Shown: positions 7,011 to 16,913, counted from the stretch's first letter. The stretch is 45,664 nucleotides of DNA from JBGTGG01 sp964398945 (GCA_964398945.1 CAYNOT010000027.1:1-45664), one strand, 5' to 3'. The notes: generated by a model from the letters alone, not told the origin. A program made the numbers and translations.

Positions 7011-9983
7011 TTAATCCGGGGTTTCCACGTTAATCTTCTGTACCTTTTCGTATCCAAAAATTTCATCCAGGGTTAGCTCCCGGACTTTGCCGTATTTTTG
7101 CATGTCTTTGAAATTCAATTTATCGCGGCTTCCCAAAATCACCACATTAAAATTCCGGTTGATAATATTCTCATTGTGGAATTTCTCAACATCATCGAGT
7201 GTCATCGTCTGCGCTTGTGCATAAATATCTTTTCGGATATCATACTCCAATCCCCTTCTCATGGCATTTTCATAGTTGAATAAAATCCCGGTCTTCGTTA
7301 TCCGCTGACTTTCAATTCTATTCATGATGCTGCTCTTGGCAACTTCAAAACCATTCTCCGAACGCGGGAAATTTTTCATCAAGCCCAACATTGCGCTCAT
7401 CGATTCACCTTGCTTGTCCGCCTGTGTTCCGATGTAGGCAAAAAATTCATCGTTGCCCGATTTCTTTGAAGCCGTTCCATAAAATGCATACGCTGCGTAC
7501 GCCAAACCTTGCGCCTCTCGCAATTCCTGAAAAACCGGTGAGCTCATGTTGCCCCCGAAATATTCATTGAAAACTTGTGCTTTCGGCAATACGTCTTTGT
7601 CAAACGCTATACCCTTTCCCAAAAACATGATCTCTGCCTGCACCATATCATAATCCGTCCAATACACTACAGGGTCTTTAACATCAACCATTTCAAAATC
7701 AACCGGAGCAGGAATCGGGTTCAGTTTATCCGGCAAGATATGGTTCGCATTCAGGGAAGCACTTAAACGTGGTTGGTCCATTGGCCCATAGTACAAAACA
7801 CGATGTTCCATTTGGGTAAACCCTTTAATGATGTCAATTAATGTGGATGATTTTAATTCACGCAATTCTTTGTTTGTCAGAACATTGGTGAACGGTGAAT
7901 TTTCACCATACAATCCAAAATTATTTAAGCCATCAAACATGATTGCCCACTTGTCCTTCTTGGCATCTTCACGTTCTTGAAACATGCCATCAATCATCAA
8001 CTGAAGTGCTTCATCATCCGCTTTCGGATTGGCGAGAAGTTGCTCAATGAGCTTCACGCCTTTGTCCATATTTTCGGACAGGCCGGAAACATAAATATAG
8101 GTTTGGTCCTCTGCCGCAAAAACACCAAAATCGCATCCTATTTTATAAAACTCCTTTTTAAAATCTTCAGCAGGCATTTCTTCTGTTCCCAGAAATTCCA
8201 AATACTTAATAGCCACACTGATTTTGGGGTCATTGTTGCTACCAACATCACTTAAATAGTACAACGTAAAAAGATCATTGTCTTTGTTGTTGGTAAATCT
8301 CACTTCAACACCCTTATCCAGTTTAAACCGCTGGATATCCTTTTCATAATCCAAAAACACAGGCTGAAGTTTGGCCACTGCATTCTCCTGAATTGCTTTA
8401 TGGAAAGGCGATACATCCTCTTTGTTCAATGGCACTTTTGTGATCTGTGGCTTATTCACTTTCTGTGCATTCGGATCTTTCCCATTTCTTTTATTCACGA
8501 CCACATAATTATTTCCATAATGGTCATTGGCAAATTTCACAATATCTTCTTTTGTAATATTTTTTAATGCCTCGTTCTCGTTGATGTAAACTTCCCAGGG
8601 AATATTATTTGTGAAAGCCATTACCAAATCATTGGAACGCGACCAGTTTTGCTCCGACTGTCGTAAACTGTTGATCTTAAAATCATTAATGACAGCATCA
8701 ATCAGCCACTCTTCAAATTCACCATTTTTCAAAAGCTCAACCTGTTCCAACAACAACCCCTTCACCTGCTCAAGTGTTTGGCCTTCCCGTGGTTTTCCGG
8801 TCAGGGTGTGCAGGCTATAATCATTCATTTCGTTTACATAACTGGAGGGTTGCAAAACTTTCTGTTGTTGCTTAAGGTTCAAGTCAATAAGGCCCGCCTC
8901 GGAATTGGCCAGGATCATGTCAATCATCCGGATCATTTGGTATTCTTTTGAATTTCTACCATCAAATCGAAATGCGATATTGATCCACTCTGAATCCGGG
9001 CCATAGACATCAATTAGCACCGGCTCGGCAATTGGGTCTTCTTGTACCTTTGTCCATTCTTTCAGTTCATCATTTGGTTTCCAGCCACCAAATGCTTTAT
9101 CGATAGCAGCAATCGTTTTATCATAATCGAGATCGCCACTCAGGCAAACCGCTACGTTGTTGGGGCGATAGTTCGCATCAAAATATTTTTTTATCTCTGT
9201 AATGGATGGGTTTTTTAAATGGTCGATCGTTCCAATAACCGTTTGTGTCCCATACGGGTGTTTCTTAAATGCGCCTGCATACATCGCTTCAAACGTTTTC
9301 CAATAATCATTGTCAAGCGATCTGTTTTTTTCTTCATACACCGCTTCCAATTCGGTATGGAATAAACGCGGAACTATTTTCTGAAAACGATTGGCTTCTA
9401 TTTGAATCCAATTCCCCAACTGGTTGGATGGGATATCATTAATATACACGGTACGGTCTTCTGATGTATACGCATTGGTGCCTTGTGCCCCAATTTCCGA
9501 AACCATTTTATCATATTCATTTGCAATCGCAAAAGTTGCTGCCTGATTGGAAACCTGATCAATAAGCGCATAATACTTTACGCGTTCAATTGAATCCGTC
9601 AAACTTCGATAATGCTCAAACATGTTCTCGATACTGTCCAACAAAACGGATTCCTTTTCCCAATTTAGGGTTCCAAAATCGGCAGTGCCTTTAAACATAA
9701 TGTGTTCCAGGTAGTGCGCAAGGCCGGTTGCGGTGGCCGGATCATTTTTCCCTCCGGCTTTAACAGCAATTTGGGTTTGAATGCGGGGCTGTGCATCATT
9801 TTGGCTCAAGTAAACTTTCAAACCGTTTGCCAAGGTATAAATCCTCACTTTCAAGGGATCATTCGTGACATATTCATAGGAATAGCCGTTACTTTCGCCT
9901 TTTTTTAATTCATACTTTTTTTCGGTGGAACATGCGATCATTAACAACAGGAGCAGGAAACTCCACGAAAGAAATGTTTTCAT
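7011..9983 (-). CDS. M16 (pitrilysin-type) lipoprotein zinc protease
   Basis: This is a 990-residue protein with a lipoprotein signal (MKTFLSWSFLLLLLMIAC, lipid-attached Cys18), so it is anchored to a membrane outside the cytoplasm. The first M16 domain has the inverted zinc motif HxxEH (H90-Y-L-E93-H94, inside GLAHYLEHIMFKGT). The distal glutamate is probably in the TELEAVYEEKNR stretch. A second, inactive-type M16 half follows after about residue 530, giving the full-length two-lobed clamp of pitrilysin/insulinase relatives. The expected role is degradation of short peptides in the periplasm. It is monocistronic, with the CtpA-like protease gene divergent at its 5' end. Confidence 0.93.
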   Translation of the reverse strand: MKTFLSWSFLLLLLMIACSTEKKYELKKGESNGYSYEYVTNDPLKVRIYTLANGLKVYLSQNDAQPRIQTQIAVKAGGKNDPATATGLAHYLEHIMFKGTADFGTLNWEKESVLLDSIENMFEHYRSLTDSIERVKYYALIDQVSNQAATFAIANEYDKMVSEIGAQGTNAYTSEDRTVYINDIPSNQLGNWIQIEANRFQKIVPRLFHTELEAVYEEKNRSLDNDYWKTFEAMYAGAFKKHPYGTQTVIGTIDHLKNPSITEIKKYFDANYRPNNVAVCLSGDLDYDKTIAAIDKAFGGWKPNDELKEWTKVQEDPIAEPVLIDVYGPDSEWINIAFRFDGRNSKEYQMIRMIDMILANSEAGLIDLNLKQQQKVLQPSSYVNEMNDYSLHTLTGKPREGQTLEQVKGLLLEQVELLKNGEFEEWLIDAVINDFKINSLRQSEQNWSRSNDLVMAFTNNIPWEVYINENEALKNITKEDIVKFANDHYGNNYVVVNKRNGKDPNAQKVNKPQITKVPLNKEDVSPFHKAIQENAVAKLQPVFLDYEKDIQRFKLDKGVEVRFTNNKDNDLFTLYYLSDVGSNNDPKISVAIKYLEFLGTEEMPAEDFKKEFYKIGCDFGVFAAEDQTYIYVSGLSENMDKGVKLIEQLLANPKADDEALQLMIDGMFQEREDAKKDKWAIMFDGLNNFGLYGENSPFTNVLTNKELRELKSSTLIDIIKGFTQMEHRVLYYGPMDQPRLSASLNANHILPDKLNPIPAPVDFEMVDVKDPVVYWTDYDMVQAEIMFLGKGIAFDKDVLPKAQVFNEYFGGNMSSPVFQELREAQGLAYAAYAFYGTASKKSGNDEFFAYIGTQADKQGESMSAMLGLMKNFPRSENGFEVAKSSIMNRIESQRITKTGILFNYENAMRRGLEYDIRKDIYAQAQTMTLDDVEKFHNENIINRNFNVVILGSRDKLNFKDMQKYGKVRELTLDEIFGYEKVQKINVETPD

Positions 9984-10179
9984 AATGGGTTTTTTTGGTG
10001 ATTAACGAAGATAAATAGAAATCCTTACGCGGTAAGGATGATTTAAAAATTATCTGATAATATAACGCCTAAATCGCTCGCAAAAGAATCCTTTACCTGA
10101 ATAGACATAGTGGCCCCTGGCGGTTGGGTCTCATCGCGGGCTATCATTAAAATTAAATAGTTTTTACCTGATTAAGCGT

Positions 10180-10187
10180 TAAATTTG
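10180..10187 (+). promoter_or_regulatory. Bacteroidota-type -7 element for the S41 protease gene
   Basis: TAAATTTG matches the TAnnTTTG -7 consensus exactly. A T-rich stretch (TAGTTTTTACC) lies in the -33 region, without a clean TTG. Transcription would start near 10194, which places the TTG codon at 10185 upstream of the transcript and supports the ATG at 10245 as the start. Confidence 0.5.
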
Positions 10188-10244
10188 ACATCCCCTAAAC
10201 TTGGTTGGGAGAGATTCCGTTGTTATCTCAAATGTGCTGAAAGA

Positions 10245-11894
10245 ATGAGAAAAAAATTATTGATCATTTCCCTTGCGCTCGTTTCAATAAGCTTTCTGGC
10301 CGCGGTAAGACCGGGCGAACGCTATTTCGAGATCGCCAAGAACCTTGATATTTTCGCCACGCTGTTCAAAGAAGTCAATACCCTTTATGTGGATGATGTA
10401 AATCCAAACCAATTAATGCGTACCGGTATTGATGCGATGTTGGAATCACTGGATCCGTATACCAATTATATTCCGGAAGATGAAGTGGAGGATTACAGAA
10501 CCTTAAACACCGGCCAGTACGGAGGCATCGGTGCTATCACAAGGGAATTTGGAGGCCGCACCGTAGTTACCATGCTTCTGGAAGGATATGCAGCACAAGC
10601 AGGCGGATTAAAGATTGGTGATGAGGTAATCAAAATCGACAAAGTGGGCCTGGCATCGTTAACACGTGAAGAAGCAAATCACTTAATGAAAGGACAAGTT
10701 GGAACAACAGTAACGTTGACTGTAAAAAGATATGGCAGCGAAAAACCCCTTGACCTTTCGTTCAAACGCGAAAAAATAAAAGTTGGAAATGTACCCTACA
10801 GTGGAATGGTTGGAAACGATATCGCGTATATCCAACTAACGGATTTCACCCCCGATGCGGGTAAAGAAGTGAGAAATGCACTGATCGCATTAAAAGAAAA
10901 AGGTGCAAAAGGTGTGATTATCGACTTACGTGGCAATCTTGGTGGCCTCTTAATGGAATCCGTAAACATTGCAAATATCTTTATACCAAAAGACCAGAAG
11001 GTGGTCAGCACACTTGGGAAAATCCCTGAAAATAATTTGATCTATAAAACACTCAACCCGGTGACGGACCCGGATATCCCGGTAGCGGTTATCATCGACC
11101 GGTCCAGTGCTTCCGCTGCTGAAATTGTAGCCGGCACCATTCAAGACTATGATCGTGGCGTTGTCATCGGAGAAAGATCTTATGGGAAAGGCCTCGTGCA
11201 AGTCAGCAGGCAATTGTCTTACAATTCTCAAGTCAAAATCACCATTGCAAAATATTATACCCCTACAGGCAGATGTATCCAGGTACTTGATTACTCGCAC
11301 CGAAGGGAAGATGGCAGTGTTGATGTAGTTCCTGATTCTGTAAAGAAACCTTTTACCACACCGAACAAAAGAATTGTGTATGATGGAGGTGGCATTGATC
11401 CTGATATCCCGATGGAAGCAAAAGAAGCACACGCGATCACACAAGTGCTTTTCCATCGCGGCCTTATATTCGATTATGCAACCAAATACGCTTATGAACG
11501 ACCCAACATTATCCCTGATCCCAAAAACTTCACCTTGTCGGATGAAGAATACAGTGGCTTTGTAAAATGGCTGGGCACAAAAAATTATTCTTATCGCTCA
11601 CCGATGGAAATCGAACTGCAAGAATTAAAAGCAGATGCAAAACGTGAAAAGTACTATGAAGTATTAAAAAGCGATATTGAATTGTTGGAAAAAAGTATTG
11701 AAGCCACGAAGAAAAAAGATCTGATCCTCTACAAAGACCAGATAAAAAAATTGCTGGAAGAAGATATTATCTCCCGCTACCATTTGGAAAAAGGTAGCGT
11801 TCAGGCAGCATTTAAATATGATGAGGAAGTAAAGAAAGCCATCGAAGTGCTTCACGACCCACAGCAATACAAAAAGGTATTGAATATCAAATAA
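10245..11894 (+). CDS. S41 family C-terminal processing protease
   Basis: This is a 549-residue exported serine protease of the CtpA/Prc family. It has an N-terminal signal or anchor (MRKKLLIISLALVSISFLAA), then the helical start SLDPYTNYIP (68-77), then a PDZ domain at about 90-175 (GQYGGIGAITRE, AQAGGLKIGDEVIKIDK). The protease core follows, with the DLRGNLGGLL strand (228-237). The catalytic serine lies in the SSASAAEIVAG stretch (Ser288/Ser290) and the catalytic lysine is Lys315 in SYGKGLVQ. The long C-terminal tail (about 440-549) is charged and helical. Such enzymes trim C-termini of periplasmic proteins. The frame is open from 10185, but the ATG at 10245 gives the proper signal peptide. 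Confidence 0.94.
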   Translation: MRKKLLIISLALVSISFLAAVRPGERYFEIAKNLDIFATLFKEVNTLYVDDVNPNQLMRTGIDAMLESLDPYTNYIPEDEVEDYRTLNTGQYGGIGAITREFGGRTVVTMLLEGYAAQAGGLKIGDEVIKIDKVGLASLTREEANHLMKGQVGTTVTLTVKRYGSEKPLDLSFKREKIKVGNVPYSGMVGNDIAYIQLTDFTPDAGKEVRNALIALKEKGAKGVIIDLRGNLGGLLMESVNIANIFIPKDQKVVSTLGKIPENNLIYKTLNPVTDPDIPVAVIIDRSSASAAEIVAGTIQDYDRGVVIGERSYGKGLVQVSRQLSYNSQVKITIAKYYTPTGRCIQVLDYSHRREDGSVDVVPDSVKKPFTTPNKRIVYDGGGIDPDIPMEAKEAHAITQVLFHRGLIFDYATKYAYERPNIIPDPKNFTLSDEEYSGFVKWLGTKNYSYRSPMEIELQELKADAKREKYYEVLKSDIELLEKSIEATKKKDLILYKDQIKKLLEEDIISRYHLEKGSVQAAFKYDEEVKKAIEVLHDPQQYKKVLNIK

Positions 11895-11911
11895 TCACGA
11901 TTTCCACAAAT

Positions 11912-11957
11912 GGAGAACCCTCCCACCTGTGCACACATCGTGTTGTGGGGTTCTTTC
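11912..11957. terminator. hairpin between convergent S41 and M28 genes
   Basis: AGAACCC(tc)CCAC (11914-11926) pairs with GTGGGGTTCT (about 11945-11954), followed by TTC on the plus strand. The U-tract is poor, so it may be a weak terminator. It is centred in the 106-bp convergent gap. Confidence 0.5.
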
Positions 11958-12000
11958 GTATCAACCTTTTCATTGAAACCTTGGGTTTTAAAAAGTGAAA

Positions 12001-13473
12001 TCAGTTTCCGTATAGCTCTTTTGCAGCCTTTTCGAATTTATCGCCTGCTTTCCAAACGGGGGCCTTCGGCATATTGGCAAGCAAATGGTTGGCATACACA
12101 TACGCCCGGAAGTATTTGATCAAGTAATCAAAATCAAGCGTACCCACTTCATCCGCAGGTTGATGATAGTATTTCATTAATTCCGCATCGAATGCTTTTG
12201 TGCCGGGGGCAAAATTAATTGCTGGAATTCCTTTCGAAGCAAAACTGATGTTGTCCGAGCGCTCATACAAATTCTGTTCAGGCACAGGATCCAGCGTTGC
12301 TTTCAATCCAAAAGCTTCACAGGCTTTTGCAAGTTCTCCTTCCGCTGAAGTACGTTCCATTCCAATAATAGTAGCAATGGAGGTGTCATTGTATCCGGCC
12401 CCATCACAATTAAAATCAAAAACAGTTTGTTTTAGCGGGATCAACGGATGCTCAACATACCAACTACTTCCCAACATTCCTTTTTCTTCTCCTGTCAATG
12501 CGATAAACAACACCGACCGTTTTGGAGGGAAAGCAGCCAGGTATTTTGCTGTGGCCATTAGCCCAACCGTGCCGATGCCATTGTCGCGGGCGCCATTGTA
12601 GATTGAATCTTCCTCATTCGGCTTTTTAGTAACCCCAACATGGTCGTAGTGCGCAGACACAACCAGGTATTCATTCTTAAGTTTGGCATCCGTTCCTTCC
12701 ACTACTCCAACAACATTTTTACTTACAATTTCCTGGTACTTACCACCTGAAATTTCAAGGCTTCCCGATGCTGATTTCGTCTCCATCAATTTCTTTACTT
12801 CAGCATCATCGCTGTTGCGCATCCATAGGTGGGGTATGCCTTGTTCATTTTTCAAAGACATTCGTTCACGGCCCAGGTAACCTGCTAAACCAGCCCAGGG
12901 AAGGCCCGGTATCGCCACGATTTCAACCAAGGCAATTGCCCCGAGTGCCTTCGCGTCAGTGTTCTTTTGTTTTGCGTCTGTCAAATATGCTTTGTTCATA
13001 TTGTTCTCTCCGCTAATTCCGGCAAATACCACAACAATTTTCCCCTTTACTGAAGCTTTCTCCAATTCTCCTTTGCTTCCATACCCTGCCCATACAATTC
13101 CTGATGAAGAAAATTCGCCACCACTATATTGAACAACGTCATCTATCGCTTTGAATTTTTGACCGCCAACCGTCAATGATATAGTTTTTGCTGGTGACAC
13201 CTTTTCAAGGAAAACCTTTTGGAAATATCCGTCCGCCCCGGGAACAGTTTTTACCCCAACCTGCATGTAGTGACTGGCGATATAATTCGCTGCAATATCA
13301 ATTTCAGGGGAGCCTGTATCCCTCCCACGCATTTCATCGGCTGCCAGAAAAGTGAGGTGTGCTTTCACCTGATTAAGTTGAACAGATTGGGTGACATCCT
13401 GTACAGGGTTTTTTTGAGCAACAAGCATTCCTGAAAGGAACAAGCACAGAAACAGGGCGATAGTATTTTTCAT
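12001..13473 (-). CDS. secreted M28-family peptidase with PA domain
   Basis: This is a 490-residue exported metallopeptidase with a signal peptide (MKNTIALFLCLFLSGMLVAQ). A PA-like domain occupies roughly residues 95-260 (VWAGYGSKGELEKASVKGKIVVVF is its diagnostic stretch). The M28 catalytic domain follows, with zinc ligands H275 in SAHYDHVG, D297 in GARDNGIG and E329-E330 in LTGEEKGMLGS. Further ligands lie near FDFNCDGAG and in the C-terminal YYHQPADE. The architecture differs from the other M28 enzyme at 2250-3800: the D-loop is longer and the PA domain is clearer, so they are not a recent duplication. The likely function is aminopeptidase activity on external peptides. Confidence 0.92.
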   Translation of the reverse strand: MKNTIALFLCLFLSGMLVAQKNPVQDVTQSVQLNQVKAHLTFLAADEMRGRDTGSPEIDIAANYIASHYMQVGVKTVPGADGYFQKVFLEKVSPAKTISLTVGGQKFKAIDDVVQYSGGEFSSSGIVWAGYGSKGELEKASVKGKIVVVFAGISGENNMNKAYLTDAKQKNTDAKALGAIALVEIVAIPGLPWAGLAGYLGRERMSLKNEQGIPHLWMRNSDDAEVKKLMETKSASGSLEISGGKYQEIVSKNVVGVVEGTDAKLKNEYLVVSAHYDHVGVTKKPNEEDSIYNGARDNGIGTVGLMATAKYLAAFPPKRSVLFIALTGEEKGMLGSSWYVEHPLIPLKQTVFDFNCDGAGYNDTSIATIIGMERTSAEGELAKACEAFGLKATLDPVPEQNLYERSDNISFASKGIPAINFAPGTKAFDAELMKYYHQPADEVGTLDFDYLIKYFRAYVYANHLLANMPKAPVWKAGDKFEKAAKELYGN

Positions 13474-13514
13474 AATTAAGGTTCAGTTTGAAATCGAAAG
13501 CTAACAAAAAATCC

Positions 13515-13546
13515 ATAAAAAAAGACTGTCTTATGAAAGACAGCCT
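13515..13546 (-). terminator. rho-independent terminator of the glutamine synthetase gene
   Basis: On the minus strand, GGCTGTCTT-tcat-AAGACAGTC (plus 13524-13545) forms a strong stem. It is followed at once by a run of seven T residues. It lies about 35 bp past the glutamine synthetase stop. Confidence 0.9.
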
Positions 13547-13578
13547 TCTTACAGGTTTAGGTTAGGTTAAAATTTTAA

Positions 13579-15741
13579 TTAGCGTAGAAACAACATCTCC
13601 CTGTATTTTACCAATGGCCAGTCTTCATCGTCCACCAGTAACTCCAGTTCGTCAACGGCTTTCCGGATTTTCTCGAAGTATTTCTCTTTGATATCATCGC
13701 AATATCCGATGGCACGCTTGTGTGTATCTTCAATTTTATTCACGCGCTTGCGCTCCTCAATCATCTTCCGGACACTCGTCTTGATCGTATCAATGTACCC
13801 GGAAATTTCTTTGATCGTTTGAACAACAGCCTTGTTGTCAACGCCAAGGCTTTTCAACCCATTGGCATTTGTGATCAATTTATTTTGGTAGTCGATGGCA
13901 GTGGGGATAATATGGTTCATGGCCAAATCGCCCATTACACGCGCTTCGATCTGTACCTTTTTGATGTACCCTTCCAGTTTGATTTCCGTTCTTGCCTCCA
14001 CCTCAATTTTTGAAAAGATGCTATGCTTTTCAAAAAGTTTAATGGAAGTTGGGGAAATATATTCTTCAATGGCACGTGGTGTGTTTTTGATATTTGAGAG
14101 GCCACGTTTCGCAGCTTCCTTCACCCATTCCTCTGAATAACCGTCTCCTTCAAAACGGATGGCTTTTGATTCCTTAATGTACTTACGCAACACATTCACC
14201 ATTGCCAAACGCTTCTCAGTACCTTTCTCGATATCCTTCGAAACGGTATCAAAAAACTTGGTAAGCTGATCGGCCACAATTAAATTCAACGCTGTCATTG
14301 GTGTAGCACAGTTATCGCTACCGCCCACCGCACGGAATTCAAACTTATTTCCAGTGAACGCAAATGGGGAAGTCCTGTTTCGATCGGTGTTGTCAAGAAT
14401 GATTTCAGGAATCTGGTCAATTCCCAATTTCATATACATGTTATCGCCTTTCTCGATCTTGATGTTTCCCTTCTTCTCAAGTTCATCCAATACCGCTGTC
14501 ATTTGGGAACCAATGAAGGTAGACATGATTGCCGGAGGTGCTTCGTTTGCGCCCAAGCGGAAATCATTTCCGGAAGAAGCTATACTCGCGCGTAGTAAAT
14601 CCGCATTTTCGTATACCGCACGAATTGTATTGATAAAGAATGTCAGGAACATTAAATTATCACGGGCACTGCTGGAGGGTGCAAAAAGGTTTACACCGGT
14701 ATCGGTAATCAACGACCAGTTGTTGTGTTTTCCGCTTCCGTTAACACCCGCAAATGGTTTCTCATGAAACAATACTTTTAATTCATGCTTTTCAGCAATA
14801 CGATCCATCACATCCATCAACAATTGGTTGTGATCATTCGCTACGTTTGCTTCTTCAAACAAAGGTGCTACTTCAAACTGGCTTGGTGCCACTTCATTGT
14901 GACGGGTACGCACAGGGATTCCCAATTTCCAGGCTTCAATTTCAAAGTCTTTCATGAAATCATAAACCCGTGGTGGGATTGCAGCGAAATAATGATCTTC
15001 CAATTGTTGACCACGTGCCGGGGAGTGCCCAAAAACCGTGCGGCCAGCCATTACCAAGTCCGGTCGCGCCAGGTACAGCGCGCGGTCTATCACAAAATAT
15101 TCTTGTTCAACACCCAACGATGCCTTTACATTTTTAATATCACGATCAAACAATTGGCACACTTGCGTTGCAGCAATGTCGACAGCCTTTAACGCTTTTA
15201 GAAGTGGTGATTTTGTATCCAATGTTTCACCTGTATAGGAAACAAAGACCGTTGGGATACACAACGTACGGCCATACATAAACATTGGGGAAGATGGGTC
15301 CCAGGCAGTATACCCGCGCGCTTCGAAGGTGCTGCGAATACCACCGTTCGGAAAAGAGGATGCATCCGGTTCTTGTTGTACCAACTCCGATCCTTTGAAT
15401 TTTTCAATCCCGGCAATGGCATCAAAGAAAGAGTCGTGCTTCTCGGCAGTACCCCCCGTCAATGGTTGGAACCAGTGGGTGAAGTGTGTTACCCCTTTTG
15501 ACATAGCCCAGGCTTTTGCTGCAGATGCCACAGCATCGGCAGTAGGCTCATCAATTTTTTCCCCCATTTTAATTGCTTTGCTTACCTTTTTATATATTTC
15601 GGGTGCAAGCGTTGCCCGCATTTCTTCTAACGTGTAAACTTTCTCTGCAAAAAAATCGGATACCTTTTCGGAGGGAAGTTCAACTGAAATCTTCTTTCGT
15701 CTACTAAGCTGATCGAGTGCTTTGTGCCTTAAAAATGCCAT
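13579..15741 (-). CDS. glnN: glutamine synthetase type III
   Basis: This is a 720-residue cytosolic enzyme that makes glutamine from glutamate, ammonia and ATP. Its length and sequence identify the type III (GlnN) family found in Bacteroidota and cyanobacteria, rather than the 450-residue GlnA. Typical stretches include the N-terminal type III region ending MSKGVTHFTHWFQPLTGG, the LGVEQEYFVID substrate-domain strand, the VNGSGKHNNWSL nucleotide loop, and NRTSPFAFTGNKFEFR in the catalytic barrel. The C-terminal 150 residues are the helical type III extension. The gene is alone, with its own strong terminator and a TAnnTTTG promoter element 30 bp upstream. Nitrogen control is likely but no operator is evident. 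Confidence 0.97.
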   Translation of the reverse strand: MAFLRHKALDQLSRRKKISVELPSEKVSDFFAEKVYTLEEMRATLAPEIYKKVSKAIKMGEKIDEPTADAVASAAKAWAMSKGVTHFTHWFQPLTGGTAEKHDSFFDAIAGIEKFKGSELVQQEPDASSFPNGGIRSTFEARGYTAWDPSSPMFMYGRTLCIPTVFVSYTGETLDTKSPLLKALKAVDIAATQVCQLFDRDIKNVKASLGVEQEYFVIDRALYLARPDLVMAGRTVFGHSPARGQQLEDHYFAAIPPRVYDFMKDFEIEAWKLGIPVRTRHNEVAPSQFEVAPLFEEANVANDHNQLLMDVMDRIAEKHELKVLFHEKPFAGVNGSGKHNNWSLITDTGVNLFAPSSSARDNLMFLTFFINTIRAVYENADLLRASIASSGNDFRLGANEAPPAIMSTFIGSQMTAVLDELEKKGNIKIEKGDNMYMKLGIDQIPEIILDNTDRNRTSPFAFTGNKFEFRAVGGSDNCATPMTALNLIVADQLTKFFDTVSKDIEKGTEKRLAMVNVLRKYIKESKAIRFEGDGYSEEWVKEAAKRGLSNIKNTPRAIEEYISPTSIKLFEKHSIFSKIEVEARTEIKLEGYIKKVQIEARVMGDLAMNHIIPTAIDYQNKLITNANGLKSLGVDNKAVVQTIKEISGYIDTIKTSVRKMIEERKRVNKIEDTHKRAIGYCDDIKEKYFEKIRKAVDELELLVDDEDWPLVKYREMLFLR

Positions 15742-15770
15742 AGAATGTATTGGTTTGGATAAAATCGAGA

Positions 15771-15778
15771 CAAATTTA
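15771..15778 (-). promoter_or_regulatory. -7 promoter element for glnN
   Basis: On the minus strand this reads TAAATTTG, an exact TAnnTTTG match, 30 bp before the start codon, giving a leader of about 22 nt. I see no clean TTG at the -33 position, so only half of the promoter is supported. Confidence 0.45.
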
Positions 15779-15895
15779 TTACATTTTTGAAATCATGGGT
15801 ATTTTTTTGCCCCATCTCGTTAATTTTTTAGTCGGATAGAGAAAACACCGCCTTATTTTAATACCACAACAATTCATATTTGGGCACTCCACAAC

Positions 15896-15937
15896 AAAAA
15901 AAGGCTGTGGTTTTAACCCACAGCCCCCTATTTTTTT
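15896..15937 (-). terminator. terminator hairpin with flanking A and T tracts
   Basis: GGCTGTGG (15903-15910) pairs with CCACAGCC (15918-15925). On the minus strand seven T residues follow the stem directly. On the plus strand a T7 tract starts five bases after it. It most likely ends the GIN-domain gene transcript, which would run through the inverted element at 15948-16062. Confidence 0.75.
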
Positions 15938-15947
15938 AATTTATTTA

Positions 15948-16062
15948 CTGACGTTACGCAGATTTTGCCACTAAGGCACAAAGTCACGAAGAAAAGTATT
16001 CATTTTGAATGCAATCTGATAAAAAACCTTAGTGATTTCGTGGCGTTTATACGTAAGTCCAG
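15948..16062. repeat. imperfect palindromic interspersed element
   Basis: About 115 bp with inverted halves. The left end CTGACGTTACG...GCCACTAAGGCAC resembles the reverse complement of the right end, which reads CTGGACTTACG...GCCACGAAATCAC. The centre holds a smaller palindrome, ATTCATTTTGAAT. The CCACTAAGGCACAAAGTCACGAAG-like arm is a sequence I recall as repeated in many Bacteroidota and other genomes. It has no coding capacity and sits in the 332-bp gap between the glnN and GIN-domain genes. The rest of that gap holds the terminator and the glnN promoter element. Confidence 0.6.
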
Positions 16063-16073
16063 TTATTATTTTC

Positions 16074-16757
16074 TTACCCTGATTTCTTGACGGACCCTCC
16101 ACTGCTTGCATCGGTATTGGACCGGGAAGGACTTCCCCGATACCGGATGCTTCCGCCACTGCTTGCCCTGCCCACAAAATCTTTGGTAACGAAAAGCCGT
16201 ATAAACCCGGCACTGGATACCGATGCCTTCACATTTTCAGCCTCCAGATCATCCGCATCAATCTCCCCGGCACTACTTGATTCATAAGACGCCTCCTTTA
16301 CTTTGCCCTTTAGTTCAACTTCAGCGGCACTTGAAGTGCTCACATCGATGGAATTTACCTCAATATCCAGTTCAATAGTAGCTGCACTGGAAGCATTGAT
16401 GGAGAGTCGGTTGCCCCTTAATTTGCCTTGGGTGTATATGCTGGATGCAGAACTTGCTGAAATTTTTTCGATAGAAACATAGGTAACATATACTTTAACA
16501 TTCACATTTCCCCGGTACCGGTTTTCGCGCATGTGGATTTTGAGAAACCCACCCTTCACCTCCGTTAAAACGTTTGAAAGACTTGTTCCGGAAACTTCCA
16601 CGCGAACGGACCCCGTTGAACCTTTCTTTAGATAAACATCGATCCCTTCTGAAGACTTTATCCCCGTAAAACTATCTACACTCCGAACCTCAGATTCTTG
16701 TGCGGTTGCCAATACCGATACCCCAAAAAATATGATGAATGTTATTATCCTTTTCAT
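16074..16757 (-). CDS. exported GIN-domain (DUF2807) protein
   Basis: This is a 227-residue exported protein with a signal peptide (MKRIITFIIFFGVSVLATAQ). The mature part is a right-handed beta-solenoid of the head-GIN/DUF2807 type. It starts VRSVDSFTGIKSSEGIDVYL and continues with regularly spaced Ser/Ala-rich turns (SASSASSIY, NASSAATIEL, STSSAAEVEL, ESSSAGEID, SVSSAGFIR). The C-terminus is unusually rich in Ser, Gly and Arg (YRGSPSRSNTDASSGGSV). Members are cell-envelope proteins of unknown function. It appears monocistronic, and the TerB-like gene is divergent 156 bp away. Confidence 0.88.
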   Translation of the reverse strand: MKRIITFIIFFGVSVLATAQESEVRSVDSFTGIKSSEGIDVYLKKGSTGSVRVEVSGTSLSNVLTEVKGGFLKIHMRENRYRGNVNVKVYVTYVSIEKISASSASSIYTQGKLRGNRLSINASSAATIELDIEVNSIDVSTSSAAEVELKGKVKEASYESSSAGEIDADDLEAENVKASVSSAGFIRLFVTKDFVGRASSGGSIRYRGSPSRSNTDASSGGSVKKSG

Positions 16758-16913
16758 GCTATTCCATTGATTTGACCCAAAGACCGATCGATTTCTTTAG
16801 GGTTGCATGGTGGCAATATCCGGTAAATAATTTTGATCGTGTACCAAAACATCGTATTTTTCAATATATTTCAAAAATTATTTTTTCAACTTTAGGTCAA
16901 AATTAACTATTCT

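Noticed and set aside
2250..13473. The two M28 peptidases as a duplication
   Set aside because: Their domain layouts and zinc-site loops differ, and similarity is limited to the family motifs, so they look like old paralogues.
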